Below are positions 44,724-54,596 of a stretch of 64,000 bases of DNA, one piece after another. Every line of letters begins with the position of its first letter. Positions within the stretch are counted from its first letter, which is position 1. Location of the stretch: assembly GCF_018138085.1 (NCBI RefSeq), contig NZ_CP073105.1:4030001-4094000 (forward strand), written 5' to 3'. The translations under genes were made by a program, and so were the position numbers. The stretch is from Stutzerimonas stutzeri. Lineage in GTDB: Bacteria; Pseudomonadota; Gammaproteobacteria; Pseudomonadales; Pseudomonadaceae. Below the pieces are notes generated by a model. That model was not told where the DNA came from. It did not search any database and saw only the letters and a list, made by a program, of their open reading frames with translations.

Positions 44724-45036
44724 GTCCCGGTGTAATTCGGGCTGGTCCCCAGGCGAGTCGGCATCTGGACTGGCAGCCCGCCGCTTATACCGGGGACGTT
44801 TCGTCTGATCAGGCAACTGGCAGGAGCAACAACAGGGTCTTAACCCTGAGCAGTCGAAGGCCATGATGATCGGCCGGTAACCCCATTTTCAGTACTTGGC
44901 AGAAGCAACGGCCGGCCACGGGGGCCGACCTCAAGATGCTCCTGAAAGAGAAAATAAATTAATGTACGCCAGGGCTTCCAGCCCCTCCACTTCGAACATA
45001 ACATCACGTCACGTTACAAACCAAAGCCAGGTACCC
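44724..45036. other. Gene-free spacer after the Pycsar-type operon
   Basis: No coding or RNA gene can be supported. GC is mixed and I see no strong terminator. An ORF that opens at 44896 enters the next gene in frame, but its first 47 residues are not protein-like. Confidence 0.4.
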
Positions 45037-45216
45037 ATGCTGATGAAAACTAGCAATCGCGTTGTGATCGAGGTTGATCCTGCCCAAAAGCAGCAGATCT
45101 ACGCCGCACTCAAGGCGCGTGGGTTGACCATGCGCGAGTGGTTTCTGCAGCAGGTGAGCCAGGAACTTTCCATTCCCAAGCCCGCCACCCCCTCCAGTCA
45201 GTCGAGCAACGATTAA
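45037..45216 (+). CDS. Small ribbon-helix-helix-like protein
   Basis: A 59-residue protein: MLMKTSNRVVIEVDPAQKQQ followed by IYAALKARGLTMREWFLQQV. A beta-strand (VVIEVD) followed by two helices is the pattern of Arc/MetJ-type (RHH) DNA-binding proteins. It lies 23 bases before the DUF499 ATPase in the same direction, so it is probably its autoregulator or partner (inference). A second ATG at 45043 is also possible. Confidence 0.65.
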   Translation: MLMKTSNRVVIEVDPAQKQQIYAALKARGLTMREWFLQQVSQELSIPKPATPSSQSSND

Positions 45217-45239
45217 GTAATTCTCAGGGAGTCGAGCAG

Positions 45240-47636
45240 ATGCTCAAGACAGTCAAGCAGGCATGCACATTCAACCCAATCATTCGCGACTACCGGATGA
45301 GCGAAGGGATCGAGAACCTTTCTGCGCTTATCTCTGATGAGGGCGATGGGCGTGAGTTCTTTGCACGAAACTACATCACCTCGGGCATGGAGCAGCTCTT
45401 TCGCGAGGGGATGCTGCGGCTGGATGGCAAATCAGATCAGGCAGTTTTCGAGCTGACCCAGGCAATGGGTGGCGGTAAAACCCACATGATGATCGCTCTC
45501 GGCCTGCTGGCAAAACACCCGCATCTGCGCAGCGAAGTGCTGTCGCCCGATCTTGCTAAGCGGATCGAAATCGGTGAGGTGCGAGTAGCTGCATTTAATG
45601 GCCGTAACAACCCTGAGAATTACATCTGGGGCGAGATCGCTACCCAACTAGGCGAAGAGGAAGCCATCAAGCCCTACTGGGTCAATGGCCCTCGCGCGGT
45701 CGACCAGGCTGGCTGGAAGAAAATTATCGGGGACAAACCGACCCTGATCATGCTCGATGAGTTGCCGCCCTACCTTGAAAACGCGAGCACTACTGTCATC
45801 GGTGGCGGTACGCTGGCTACCGTGAGCACCTACACACTCAGCTGCCTGATGAGCGCCGCTCTGGAGTTACCGCGTTGCTGCATTGTGATTGCCAATCTAT
45901 CCGGCAGCTATGTGGCTCAGACCAAGGCAATTGCCGAAGCAATCTCCAACCTCCAGCAAGAAGCCAGTCGCCAAGCCAGCACCATCACCCCCGTCCAGTT
46001 GGCGGGCAACGAGATCTACGAGATCCTGAAGAAGCGACTGATCCTGGAGCTACCCGACGAGTCCGTCATTAACGATGTCGCCGAGGAATATGCCCAGCGC
46101 ATCAAGGCAGCAGCCGATGGTGGATACATTGTCGCGACCAGTCTGGAGCAGGTCGCCCAGCAGATCAGGGAAACCTACCCCTTCCACCCCTCCTTCAAGC
46201 ATCTGGTTGCCTTGTTCAAGGAGAATGAGGGCTTTCGGCAGACACGAGGCTTGATGCAGTTCGCTGCGCGTTTGCTCAAGAGCGTCGATGATCGCGAAAC
46301 TGATGATGTCTTCCTGGTTGGGTCACAGCACCTGCGCCTGAACGACGATGCCGTACGCGAGGAGGTCGGCCGTATCGCCAACTCGCTTCGCCCGGCCATG
46401 GCCCACGATATTGCCGACAATGGTCAATCCATCGCAGAAGAAATCGATGCCAACCTGGGCAGCGATGCCGCCCAGCAGGTAGGTGCCCTGCTGCTAGCAT
46501 CCTCATTCTCTCGGGCGGTTGGTGGTCGAATCGGCCTTACTGAGGCAGAGATCATTGAGTTCTTGGCTGCACCTAATCGTAAGTCCGATGAGTTCAAGAC
46601 AGCTCTGGAGAAACTGCGTGAGCAGGCCTGGTATCTGCATCGCGAAGAGGAGAGTTTCTTTATTAAAGAAACAGAAAACCTCTCTCGCCAGATTGAGCGA
46701 AATGCTCGCGACATCCCTCAGCCTAAGATCGACCAGGCCCTGATCAACAAGCTTACGGCGGTATTGCAGCCGGTTAGCAAGGCTGCCTACCAGGATGTCC
46801 AGGTGCTGCCTCGACTGGACGATCTGAAGCTAAGCGGACCTCGCGTCCTCATCGTAGTGCGCCCGGACGGCAAGCTACCGCCGAGCGAGCTGGTTAATTT
46901 CTTCGAGTATCAGCAAGAGAAGAACAATTTCATGGTGCTGTCCGGTCAGGACAGCTACCTCGCCGATACCGTTGAAGATCGTCTGCGCGACCTGTATGCA
47001 ATTGAGTCCATCTGCAAGCGTTTGAAGGACGGTGACAGCCTCTTCGAAGAAGCGCGTGATCGCCTGGAGGATGCCCAGCAGCGCTTTAACAAAGCACTTT
47101 CTGGCACCTACAACCGGATCTACTTCCCAGCCATCGACGAGATGACCGGCAATGCCCAACTCATGCAAGCCACAATTGATAATGGCCTGAACATGGGGCA
47201 AGACACTAACTCTGCCGAGCACCAGATTGAGCAGCTCCTGGCCAGCCCTCGTGCCAATTACAAACTGATTCTCAATCTACTGGATGAGCCGGGTACCTAC
47301 TGGGCGATGGCAGAAGAGGATCTTTGGCCGGCGAATGACCGCAGAACGCCATGGAAAGACGTGCTGATGCGCGCCAAAAGCAATCCAATCTGGGCTTGGA
47401 TGCCCGGCACCGGTGGCATGGAGACCCTCAAGACAGAAGCCCTGAAGCAAGGTCGCTGGCGACAAGGGACTGACGGCTACATCGAGAAAGGGCCGTTCCC
47501 GGCAGAAAAAACTGCAGTGAACGTGACAGTGCATGCCGCAAATGAAGCGACAGGCGAAACCACTTTGGCCCTGATCCCCCGCTCTAGGGGTCTGGCGCGT
47601 CGATCAAATAGCCCATCCCACGCGCGGTTTGTATGA
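45240..47636 (+). pseudogene. DUF499-family AAA-type ATPase, 3'-truncated
   Basis: 798 codons of a large predicted P-loop ATPase (DUF499/COG1483 group). Walker A is AMGGGKTH (about 75-82) and a Walker-B-like PTLIMLDELPPYL follows; KWD-like C-terminal segments (YFPAIDEMTGNAQL, TYWAMAEEDLWPANDRRTPW) are present. Family proteins are usually longer and continue after the GETT-type strand; here the frame runs out into the antisense 3' end of copR. The ATG at 45240 has GGGAG upstream. These ATPases are often neighbours of DUF1156 adenine methylases in defence loci (family knowledge); none remains here. Activity is doubtful. Confidence 0.8.
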
Positions 47637-48264
47637 GCTTAGGTTCGAACTCATCATCGATTTTTGCTCTCAGCCGTCGTACCGCCACCTCAATCACATT
47701 GGTATCGCTGTCGAAATTCATGTCCCATACTTGGGAGGCGATAAGTGACTTTGAGAGCACTTCCCCGCGACGCCGAAGTAATAGCTCAAGAAGTGCGAAT
47801 TCCTTTGCAGTTAGGTCTATTCGTTTCCCCGATCGCGTAACTCGACGCCTGAGCAGATCGACCTCAAGGTCGAGGAGTTTGAGTATTGTTTGGTTGGGGA
47901 CATTATTGCCGCGGCGAAGCAACGTACGGATCCTGGCTAGCAATTCGGAGAAGGCAAACGGCTTGATGAGATAATCATCAGCGCCCAACTCCAATCCCTT
48001 TACTCGATCCTGAACCCCGTCTCGGGCGGTGAGAAAGAGCACGGGAACCTCATTACCAGCAGCGCGGACTTTCTGTAAAACCTGCCACCCATCCAGGCCA
48101 GGCATCATCACGTCTAAGATGAGCAAGTCGTATGTGGTATGAAGCGCGTGCTGAGCAGCATCGGTCCCGTTTTCAACTCTATCGACTGTGAAGCCTGCCT
48201 CTGAAAGCCCCTGCTGTAGGTAGGTGCCTGTTTTCGGCTCGTCTTCAGCAACAAGAAGCTTCAT
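47584..48264 (-). CDS. copR: Copper response regulator CopR
   Basis: A 226-residue OmpR-family regulator: receiver domain ([10 protein letters not shown], phospho-acceptor D51 in [13 protein letters not shown] in [12 protein letters not shown]) and winged-helix output domain (ending [13 protein letters not shown]). It matches the heavy-metal CusR/CopR/IrlR group. Start at 48264 from the conserved MKLLVAED. Its presumed kinase copS is 10 kb away at 58070. A CopR-box-like site 62 bases upstream suggests autoregulation. Confidence 0.93.
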   Translation of the reverse strand: MKLLVAEDEPKTGTYLQQGLSEAGFTVDRVENGTDAAQHALHTTYDLLILDVMMPGLDGWQVLQKVRAAGNEVPVLFLTARDGVQDRVKGLELGADDYLIKPFAFSELLARIRTLLRRGNNVPNQTILKLLDLEVDLLRRRVTRSGKRIDLTAKEFALLELLLRRRGEVLSKSLIASQVWDMNFDSDTNVIEVAVRRLRAKIDDEFEPKLIQTARGMGYLIDAPDP

Positions 48265-48325
48265 GAAAGTATTCCCTCCGGCATTTGGAGCAGTGTGCCG
48301 ATTGTCAGGGCGTGCAGCCAGTACC

Positions 48326-48339
48326 TTACAGAAACGTAA
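48326..48339 (-). promoter_or_regulatory. CopR-box-like site upstream of copR
   Basis: TTACA-GAAA-CGTAA, one mismatch from the TTACA-N4-TGTAA dyad found elsewhere in this island. On the minus strand a GACAAT -10 (48306-48301) lies 19 bases downstream of it, pointing at copR. The site could also act on the plus strand. Confidence 0.6.
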
Positions 48340-48440
48340 TGCTCGCATCATCTGTCTGACAGCTTGTAGCGTTAACGTCTACATCAGCAGTTGCTCCCAC
48401 ACTCTGCTTTTTGGCCTTTTCCATGCTCCTTTGGCCTATC

Positions 48441-48465
48441 GGCGCCTAGATGGCGCCCTTTTTTT
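48441..48465 (+). terminator. Intrinsic terminator with no gene in front of it
   Basis: GGCGCC-TAGAT-GGCGCC followed by CTTTTTTT forms a clear rho-independent terminator on the plus strand. No plus-strand coding gene lies between the copR promoter region and here. It may end a short RNA starting near the CopR-box at 48326-48339, or prevent read-through towards the gene at 48689. Confidence 0.7.
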
Positions 48466-48688
48466 GCCCGCTGGAAACAAGACCTATTTGCCTGAACGAA
48501 AAGGCACCATGCACGCTACCTGCGCTTTCGCTTGGGCTCACTGCTTTTATGCATTACTGACGAAACCGTAATGTCTAAATCAGGGTTCTGACAGGAACGC
48601 TCGGTTAGCTTAGACACAAGACCAAGCCAAAGCCCCTATTTATGGAGCTGCGCTGGGTCTCCCATGTCTTCGAACGAGGTAACAAGTA

Positions 48689-48898
48689 ATGAAATTCTTC
48701 AGATCCGTTTCTGTACTGCTCGCCATCGCAGCAAGCTCTTCCTATGCAATGGCAGAAGGTGGTGGTGATCGTACCTTTGCTCGTATGGAGCAGGCTCGCC
48801 AAATAGCGATCGCTAGTTATCAGGCTGACCAGAAGGACCAAGCCCAGGAGGTAGCCTCAAAAGCAACTTCAGCGAAGCACGCCCACGCTAATTGCTGA
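48689..48898 (+). CDS. Small periplasmic PtrA-N-terminal-domain peptide
   Basis: A 69-residue protein with a signal peptide (cleavage near AMAEGG) and the AEGGGDRTFARMEQARQIAI block of the PtrA N-terminal family, which is induced by copper in Pseudomonas. The mature chain is only about 47 residues and ends HAHANC, with possible metal ligands. A second protein of the family is at 60078. A weak CopR-like site (48558-48571, TGACG-AAAC-CGTAA) is upstream. Confidence 0.78.
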   Translation: MKFFRSVSVLLAIAASSSYAMAEGGGDRTFARMEQARQIAIASYQADQKDQAQEVASKATSAKHAHANC

Positions 48899-49278
48899 AG
48901 CGAAACCTTACGCAACTGTGACCATGCACCTCTCGGAACTGTGGCAGCTTTCTCGGCTGTTGTAGTTGCCACGGTGTTGGTAGTTGCAACATTCGTTGGA
49001 AGAACCGGCGATATCAGTATTAACAGCTCACATTATTTTAAGCGATTATTATCAAAGCTGCAGCCTAGATTAAACTATTAAGATGATCGGAATATAATAA
49101 TGTGAAGGCAGCGGTTAGAGGCTGCTGGTATTAGCCGTACATTGAGCAATCTTTGACTTCAATGAGTATCGTTGCAACCGGATCCTTGCACGGAAATCAA
49201 AAGCCATTGCGCAGCTTCCACCTGGAGATTGACATGCTCACAGGCGATTTTTTGGGCGATTTCTGAAGCGCTTTAAGC
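48899..49278. other. AT-rich spacer upstream of copA
   Basis: No gene seen. The sequence is AT-rich (49000-49130) and much lower in GC than the core genome. The copA regulatory box begins at its right edge. Confidence 0.4.
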
Positions 49279-49292
49279 TTACAAAAATGTAA
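49279..49292 (+). promoter_or_regulatory. CopR box upstream of copA
   Basis: A perfect dyad TTACA-AAAA-TGTAA (with flanking C and TC), 155 bases before the copA start. It is identical in its core to the box at 55888. It should be bound by CopR to activate copA and the following genes when copper is high. Confidence 0.75.
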
Positions 49293-49446
49293 TCCCGCGT
49301 CTTTCTTAGGCATGCCATATTTACGATTAAAGGCGAGTCGCTTGATAAGACAGACCGTGCGCGAGTTTCTAAGATCAATTAACGCTGGCAACACCAACCT
49401 TACGGCTGGTTTCGGCTTGGCTCCTTAGTTTGATTGGAACCTACAC

Positions 49447-51288
49447 ATGCAACGTAAAACCTCTAGGCGAACCTTTGTTAAAGGCTTGACTGCCGCAGGC
49501 ATCCTTGGCGGTCTTGGCTTGTGGCGAGCTCCGGTCTGGGCAGTGACTAGCCCAGGCCAGCCCAGCGTACTAAGTGGCACGGAGTTCGATCTGCTGATTG
49601 GGGAGACGCCGGTCAATATCACCGGCGCGGCCCGGACAGCGATGACTATCAATGGGACCATCCCAGGGCCGCTTCTACGTTGGCGTGAAGGGGATACCGT
49701 CACGCTGCGAGTCAGAAATAAGTTGAGCGAAGATACATCGATTCACTGGCACGGCATGATCCTGCCGGCCAACATGGATGGCGTGCCTGGATTGAGCTTC
49801 CACGGCATCGCTCCCGATGGCATGTATGTCTACAAGTTTCAGGTTAAACAGAACGGTACCTATTGGTACCACAGTCATTCAGGCCTACAAGAGCAGCTTG
49901 GTGTCTATGGTCCCTTGGTCATCGATGCGAAGGATCCCGAACCGTTCAGCTATGACCGCGACTATGTGGTGATGTTGACTGATTGGTCCGATGAGGATCC
50001 CGCTCGAATCCTTTCTAAGCTCAAGAAGCAGTCCGATTATTACAACTTCCACAAGCGCACTGTCGGAGACTTCATTAACGACGTGAGCGAAGACGGCTGG
50101 GCCGCTACGATTGCGAATCGGAAAATGTGGGCTCAGATGAAAATGAGTCCTACCGACCTCGCCGACGTAAGCGGCTACACCTATACCTATCTAATGAACG
50201 GCCAAGCACCCGACGGGAACTGGACCGGCATCTTTAAGCCCGGCGAGAAGCTTCGTCTGCGGTTCATCAACGGCTCGGCCATGAGCTATTTCGATGTCCG
50301 CATTCCAGGGCTGAAGATGACTGTAGTCGCAGCCGATGGCCAATACGTCAACCCAGTTAGCGTCGACGAATTCCGCATTGCCGTGGCAGAAACCTACGAT
50401 GTGATTGTCGAGCCTGCGACCGAGGAGGCTTACACGATCTTCGCCCAATCGATGGATCGCACAGGATACGCCCGTGGCACGCTAGCGGTTGCCGAAGGGC
50501 TGAGCGCTCCTGTTCCAGAAACCGATCCTCGACCACTAATCACCATGGACGACATGGGGATGGATCACGGCAGCATGGGCGGTATGGCGGGCATGGACCA
50601 TGGCGGCGACATGGGCGCGATGGACCATAGCAACATGTCCGGCATGAACCACGGTGACATGCAAGGGATGGGCGACATGGGCGCAATGGCCGGCATGGAT
50701 CACAGCAAAATGGGTGGGATGTCCGGGATGGACCACTCTGGAATGGCTGGAATGAGCGCAGATATGCAATCGCACCCGCCCTCAGAGTCCAATAACCCAC
50801 TGGTGGACATGCAGACCATGAGCCCAACTCACAGGCTGAACGATCCCGGTATTGGCTTACGAGACAACGGCCGCCGAGTCCTGACCTATGGCGACTTGAG
50901 AAGCACTTTCCCCGATCCGGACGGCCGTGAGCCCAGTCGGACGATCGAACTCCATCTCACCGGCCACATGGAGAAGTTCTCCTGGTCATTTGACGGCATA
51001 GAGTTCTCTGATTCAGAGCCCCTGCGGCTCAAATATGGCGAGCGGGTACGCATCACTTTGGTCAACGACACCATGATGACCCATCCGATTCATCTGCATG
51101 GTATGTGGAGCGATCTTGAGGATGACAATGGAAAGTTCATGGTTCGCAAGCACACGATCGACATGCCTCCAGGTTCGAAGCGCAGCTACCGCGTGACAGC
51201 CGATGCACTCGGGCGTTGGGCTTATCACTGTCACCTACTGCTTCACATGGAAATGGGCATGTTTCGTGAAGTCCGAGTGGACGAGTAA
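49447..51288 (+). CDS. copA: Periplasmic multicopper oxidase CopA
   Basis: A 613-residue copper-resistance oxidase. Tat signal SRRTFVKGL at the N-terminus. Copper ligand motifs: HWHG (type 2/3), WYHSHSG, HPIHLHGMW and HCHLLLHMEMGM (types 1-3). Residues about 375-440 form a Met/His-rich insert with many MDH/GM units (AGMDHGGDMGAMDH), which binds extra copper. It oxidises or sequesters Cu(I) in the periplasm. It heads a copA-(Met/His peptide)-copB-cytochrome c operon. Confidence 0.96.
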   Translation: MQRKTSRRTFVKGLTAAGILGGLGLWRAPVWAVTSPGQPSVLSGTEFDLLIGETPVNITGAARTAMTINGTIPGPLLRWREGDTVTLRVRNKLSEDTSIHWHGMILPANMDGVPGLSFHGIAPDGMYVYKFQVKQNGTYWYHSHSGLQEQLGVYGPLVIDAKDPEPFSYDRDYVVMLTDWSDEDPARILSKLKKQSDYYNFHKRTVGDFINDVSEDGWAATIANRKMWAQMKMSPTDLADVSGYTYTYLMNGQAPDGNWTGIFKPGEKLRLRFINGSAMSYFDVRIPGLKMTVVAADGQYVNPVSVDEFRIAVAETYDVIVEPATEEAYTIFAQSMDRTGYARGTLAVAEGLSAPVPETDPRPLITMDDMGMDHGSMGGMAGMDHGGDMGAMDHSNMSGMNHGDMQGMGDMGAMAGMDHSKMGGMSGMDHSGMAGMSADMQSHPPSESNNPLVDMQTMSPTHRLNDPGIGLRDNGRRVLTYGDLRSTFPDPDGREPSRTIELHLTGHMEKFSWSFDGIEFSDSEPLRLKYGERVRITLVNDTMMTHPIHLHGMWSDLEDDNGKFMVRKHTIDMPPGSKRSYRVTADALGRWAYHCHLLLHMEMGMFREVRVDE

Positions 51289-51300
51289 GAGGAACTTTAT

Positions 51301-51603
51301 ATGGGAAATTTTATGAAGCGTAAAACTCTTATCGGCAGCGCGTTAATGTTCAGTCTGCTGGGCGTAATGAATATATCAGCTGCGTTTGCAGAGCAAACGC
51401 ATGATCAGCACAAGCAACCATCGGCTTCGTCGCAAAATTCAGGCAACAAGCCGGCATCTCAGACACAAGGCTCCTCTAACTCAGAAATGGACCACGGCGA
51501 CATGGGTCATGGCTCGATGGACCATGGTGAAATGGACCATGGCAAGATGGATCATGACCCGAAGGCTACTGGTACTGAGGTGGATTCGCACCATGACCAC
51601 TAG
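51301..51603 (+). CDS. Small Met/His-rich periplasmic copper protein
   Basis: A 100-residue protein with a signal peptide (cleaved near AAFAEQ) and a mature part dominated by [19 protein letters not shown] and a terminal SHHDH. Such tails bind Cu(I)/Cu(II) with low complexity. The ATG at 51301 follows GAGGAAC. Its 3' end overlaps the copB start by 11 bases in another frame, so both are co-translated. It may act as a copper buffer between CopA and CopB (inference). Confidence 0.78.
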   Translation: MGNFMKRKTLIGSALMFSLLGVMNISAAFAEQTHDQHKQPSASSQNSGNKPASQTQGSSNSEMDHGDMGHGSMDHGEMDHGKMDHDPKATGTEVDSHHDH

Positions 51604-52591
51604 ATCTTCTCGCTTTGCTCTTATTGCGCTCGGAGTTTCGTTGAGCGCAGCGGCTGGACGGATAGCCAACGCCGCCGAGATGATGGATCACTCGATGCAT
51701 CAAACCCCTCCTATTCCGGCAGCTCAAGCCCCTGCATCTTCTGCCAAGCCCGCGGCAATGAATCATGGCTCCGGTGGGCAAATGGACCATTCTGCAATGG
51801 GTCATGGTGCGATGGACCATAGCAAGATGAACCATGGCCAAATGAAGCATGACGATACGCTCGAAATGCCCGGCATGGTTCATCCCTCGTTCATTCCAGT
51901 ATTGACCGATGCGGATAGAGAAGCGGCTTTCCCTGGTCTTCAAGGTCATACGGTCCATGACAAGTATCTGGCCTGGTTCCTTCTGCTAGATCAACTTGAG
52001 TACCAGGACGCAAATGAAGGTAGCACCCTCAGTTGGGAAGCTACTGCCTGGATTGGTGGCGATATCAATCGGTTCTGGTTTCGCTCGGAAGGTGAGCGAA
52101 CGAATGGCGTTACTGAAGACGCGGAAATTCAGGCGCTTTACGGGCGTGCAATCAGTCCCTGGTGGGATGTAGTAGCAGGTGTTCGCCAGGACTTTAAGCC
52201 CGAGTCGCCGCAGACGTGGGCGGCTTTAGGCGTCCAGGGGATGGCGCTGTATGGGTTTGAGGCGGAAGCCACCGCCTTCGTCGGTGAAGGTGGGCAGACA
52301 GCAGCACGTTTTGAAGGCGAGTACGACATTCTCCTAACTAACCGGCTCATCCTCCAACCGACTGCCGAGCTCAATTTCTATGGCAAGGACGATCCTGCAC
52401 GCGGAGTGGGCGCTGGTCTAGCAAATACAGAGGTGGGGCTCCGCCTCCGATACGAAATCGTTCGTGAGTTCGCACCGTACATCGGCGTCACGTGGAGCCG
52501 GGCATACGGTAATACCGCTGATATGGCGAGAGATGAGGGCGAAGACCTAGATGAGGCGCGGTTCGTTGCTGGCATCAGGCTTTGGTTTTAA
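51593..52591 (+). CDS. copB: Copper-resistance outer-membrane protein CopB
   Basis: A 332-residue outer-membrane protein. Signal peptide to about residue 27, then a Met/His-rich segment ([19 protein letters not shown]), then a beta-barrel domain of the CopB family ([22 protein letters not shown] ... [21 protein letters not shown]) ending in an aromatic residue (RLWF). The start at 51593 is chosen because it is the ATG that gives a signal peptide and overlaps the preceding gene. Confidence 0.93.
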   Translation: MTTRSSRFALIALGVSLSAAAGRIANAAEMMDHSMHQTPPIPAAQAPASSAKPAAMNHGSGGQMDHSAMGHGAMDHSKMNHGQMKHDDTLEMPGMVHPSFIPVLTDADREAAFPGLQGHTVHDKYLAWFLLLDQLEYQDANEGSTLSWEATAWIGGDINRFWFRSEGERTNGVTEDAEIQALYGRAISPWWDVVAGVRQDFKPESPQTWAALGVQGMALYGFEAEATAFVGEGGQTAARFEGEYDILLTNRLILQPTAELNFYGKDDPARGVGAGLANTEVGLRLRYEIVREFAPYIGVTWSRAYGNTADMARDEGEDLDEARFVAGIRLWF

Positions 52592-52600
52592 GGACCTTCG

Positions 52601-53410
52601 ATGAAAAGAATAATTATTAGCTTCGCTGCCTTCTGTGCTCTGGGCCTGTTGGTAGTGGCCGGAGTTGTTTTCTCAGGACTGATTAGCGTTGCCGCGGATG
52701 ATCCTCATACGGGAGTCGTGCACGCATTCCTGGAAACTGCTCGCAATCGCTCGATTGAGGTTCGTTCCGAAGACATAGTCGTGCCATCTCTCGACGATGA
52801 AGACCAAATCCGCGCCGGGGCGGGGAACTACGACTCGATGTGTGTGGGTTGTCATTTGGCGCCAGGCATGGCTGAGACCGAGCTAAGCAATGGCCTTTAT
52901 CCCGCTCCACCCAGCCTGGCTGAAGCGGGGCTATACGGTGACCCAGCAAAAACATTTTGGGTCATCAAGCATGGCATCAAGGCCACTGGGATGCCCGCGT
53001 GGGGTAAAAGCATGGCTGACCCGTACATCTGGGGAATGGTGGCTTTTCTGCAGAAGCTTCCTGAGTTAGATGAAGGAGCGTATCGAGCACTCGTTGCGTC
53101 TAGCGGTGGTCACCAGCATGGTGGTGGGGAGACCCCAGCTGGGCATAGTGAGCAACACGGCGAGATGGCCTCGGGCGACCACCATCAGGGCGACAGTGGC
53201 GGCTCGGATCACCATGGCTCCAGCAGCACAGGTGGAGCATCCGGCCAATCAGGCTCCGGTCATCATGGTAATAACGAAAGCGATGACCATCATGCGTCCG
53301 AGGAGCCCCAGGCGGTTGAGCACAGCAATGGCAGTGACAGTGCCGATGCGGAAGGCAAATCCCCTTCAAAAAACCATGTGCACGCAGACGGGAAGCAACA
53401 CGAGCACTAA
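52601..53410 (+). CDS. Membrane-anchored cytochrome c with His-rich tail
   Basis: A 269-residue protein. An N-terminal hydrophobic anchor (residues 4-30) is followed by a class I cytochrome c domain: haem motif CVGCH (C81, C84, H85) and a likely axial Met in ATGMPAWG (about 131). From residue 167 the tail is low-complexity and very His/Ser/Gly-rich (many HH, HHG), unusual for a cytochrome and suggestive of copper binding. It lies 9 bases after copB and is probably in the copA operon. It could pass electrons from CopA (inference). Confidence 0.85.
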   Translation: MKRIIISFAAFCALGLLVVAGVVFSGLISVAADDPHTGVVHAFLETARNRSIEVRSEDIVVPSLDDEDQIRAGAGNYDSMCVGCHLAPGMAETELSNGLYPAPPSLAEAGLYGDPAKTFWVIKHGIKATGMPAWGKSMADPYIWGMVAFLQKLPELDEGAYRALVASSGGHQHGGGETPAGHSEQHGEMASGDHHQGDSGGSDHHGSSSTGGASGQSGSGHHGNNESDDHHASEEPQAVEHSNGSDSADAEGKSPSKNHVHADGKQHEH

Positions 53411-53750
53411 CATCCGGTATATGTGTGCCTATGCGGTTCTGATCGAGGCTCTAAGAAAGGCGGTTCAGCAAGCAGAGGATCGGCCCTAGGCCATCCTAGT
53501 CGACGCAACGGTACCGGAGGGCTTTGCAATTGCTTCCTTCCTAAAAGTTAGGCCGCAAGGCCAGTAACTTACCTAGTTAAGCGGCTTGCGCTCCGGCCGT
53601 TCCCCAACGAATGCTCCCAGTCGTGGCGACAGGGAGCTCCCTCATTTTCAACTCAATCATCTCGAACAGACTAGCGAAGCCGTACAGGCAATCTGACGGC
53701 CACATCGCCACCAACTGCGCCCGCAGATCCCCGGTGCGGTTGGACTTACC
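53411..53750. other. Spacer between the copA operon and the Cys-rich gene
   Basis: No supportable gene. Part of the sequence could be a decayed coding remnant, but I could not recognise one. A CopR box lies at its right end. Confidence 0.35.
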
Positions 53751-53764
53751 TTACAACATTGTAA
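53751..53764 (+). promoter_or_regulatory. CopR box upstream of the Cys-rich protein
   Basis: TTACA-ACAT-TGTAA, a perfect dyad in the conserved arms, 125 bases before the start at 53889. It is one of the boxes shared by the copper genes of this island. Confidence 0.72.
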
Positions 53765-53888
53765 TGAGGTTTTTCGAAACGGGCTCGGTAGGAGCGTGTC
53801 GTAATTCAGTGTCTGCTAACAGGCTGATGAGCCATATCGGCCAGTAACCAAACGACGAAATACAACTATCGAACCCTGGAGAACGTAA

Positions 53889-54218
53889 ATGACAAACTCA
53901 ATGTTCGCATCCTGTATCCAAGCTTGTTCGAACTGTGCCCTAGTGTGCGAAATGTGCGCCTCTGCTTGCCTACGCGAGGATGATGTAAAAATGATGGCTC
54001 GCTGCATCGAGCTTGACCGCGACTGCGCGGACATTTGCAGGTTGGCTGCCACACTGATGAGCCGCGAAAGTGAATATGCTAAGGAGTTCTGCGCCCTTTG
54101 CGCCAAGATCTGCCGTGCATGCGGAGAGGAATGCGCGAAGCATGAAATGGATCATTGCCAAGAGTGTGCGAAGGCGTGCATGAACTGCGCTGAGGAATGT
54201 GAGCGTATGGCAGGATAA
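53889..54218 (+). CDS. Cysteine-rich four-helix-bundle copper-storage-like protein
   Basis: A 109-residue protein with 19 cysteines spaced in CxxC and CxxxC repeats (CIQACSNCALVCEMCASAC; CALCAKICRACGEEC), the DUF326/Csp four-helix pattern. In Csp proteins these line the inside of a bundle and hold many Cu(I) ions. There is no signal peptide, so it is cytosolic, a Csp3-like store. It has its own CopR box and an inverted repeat after the stop (54234-54243 with 54257-54266, GCTCTGGCAC/GTGTCAGAGC), possibly a terminator. The 378 bases before the next gene contain nothing else I can identify. Confidence 0.9.
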   Translation: MTNSMFASCIQACSNCALVCEMCASACLREDDVKMMARCIELDRDCADICRLAATLMSRESEYAKEFCALCAKICRACGEECAKHEMDHCQECAKACMNCAEECERMAG

Positions 54219-54596
54219 CATCCGTAACTCACTGCTCTGGCACTACTAAATTGGGAGTGTCAGAGCCCCTCGAAGAATAAGAAAAGCCATGGTGCGCTTA
54301 ATGTTCGCGCCTCCATGACATATCGAAAAAGTGCGTACGATACCCGCAACTGCCAAGAGCGAATCAATCCCTGTCCAGCAGCATTTCATTCCAAAGCGAA
54401 ATACGATAGTTACGCGCTAGCAACTCTTACTTAGCCACCGATGATCGCCACCGTAACGGTCTATTCTCTTGCCACTGTCTCCCGATTGAGCGCTGAAAAC
54501 TAATTGAGTGAATTAGCATGAAAGCTCCTGGCAAAAAGGCGGTCCAACAACAACCAAGCGGGCCATGCGACCTTATTTTGCTGGGAGAAAACGAAA

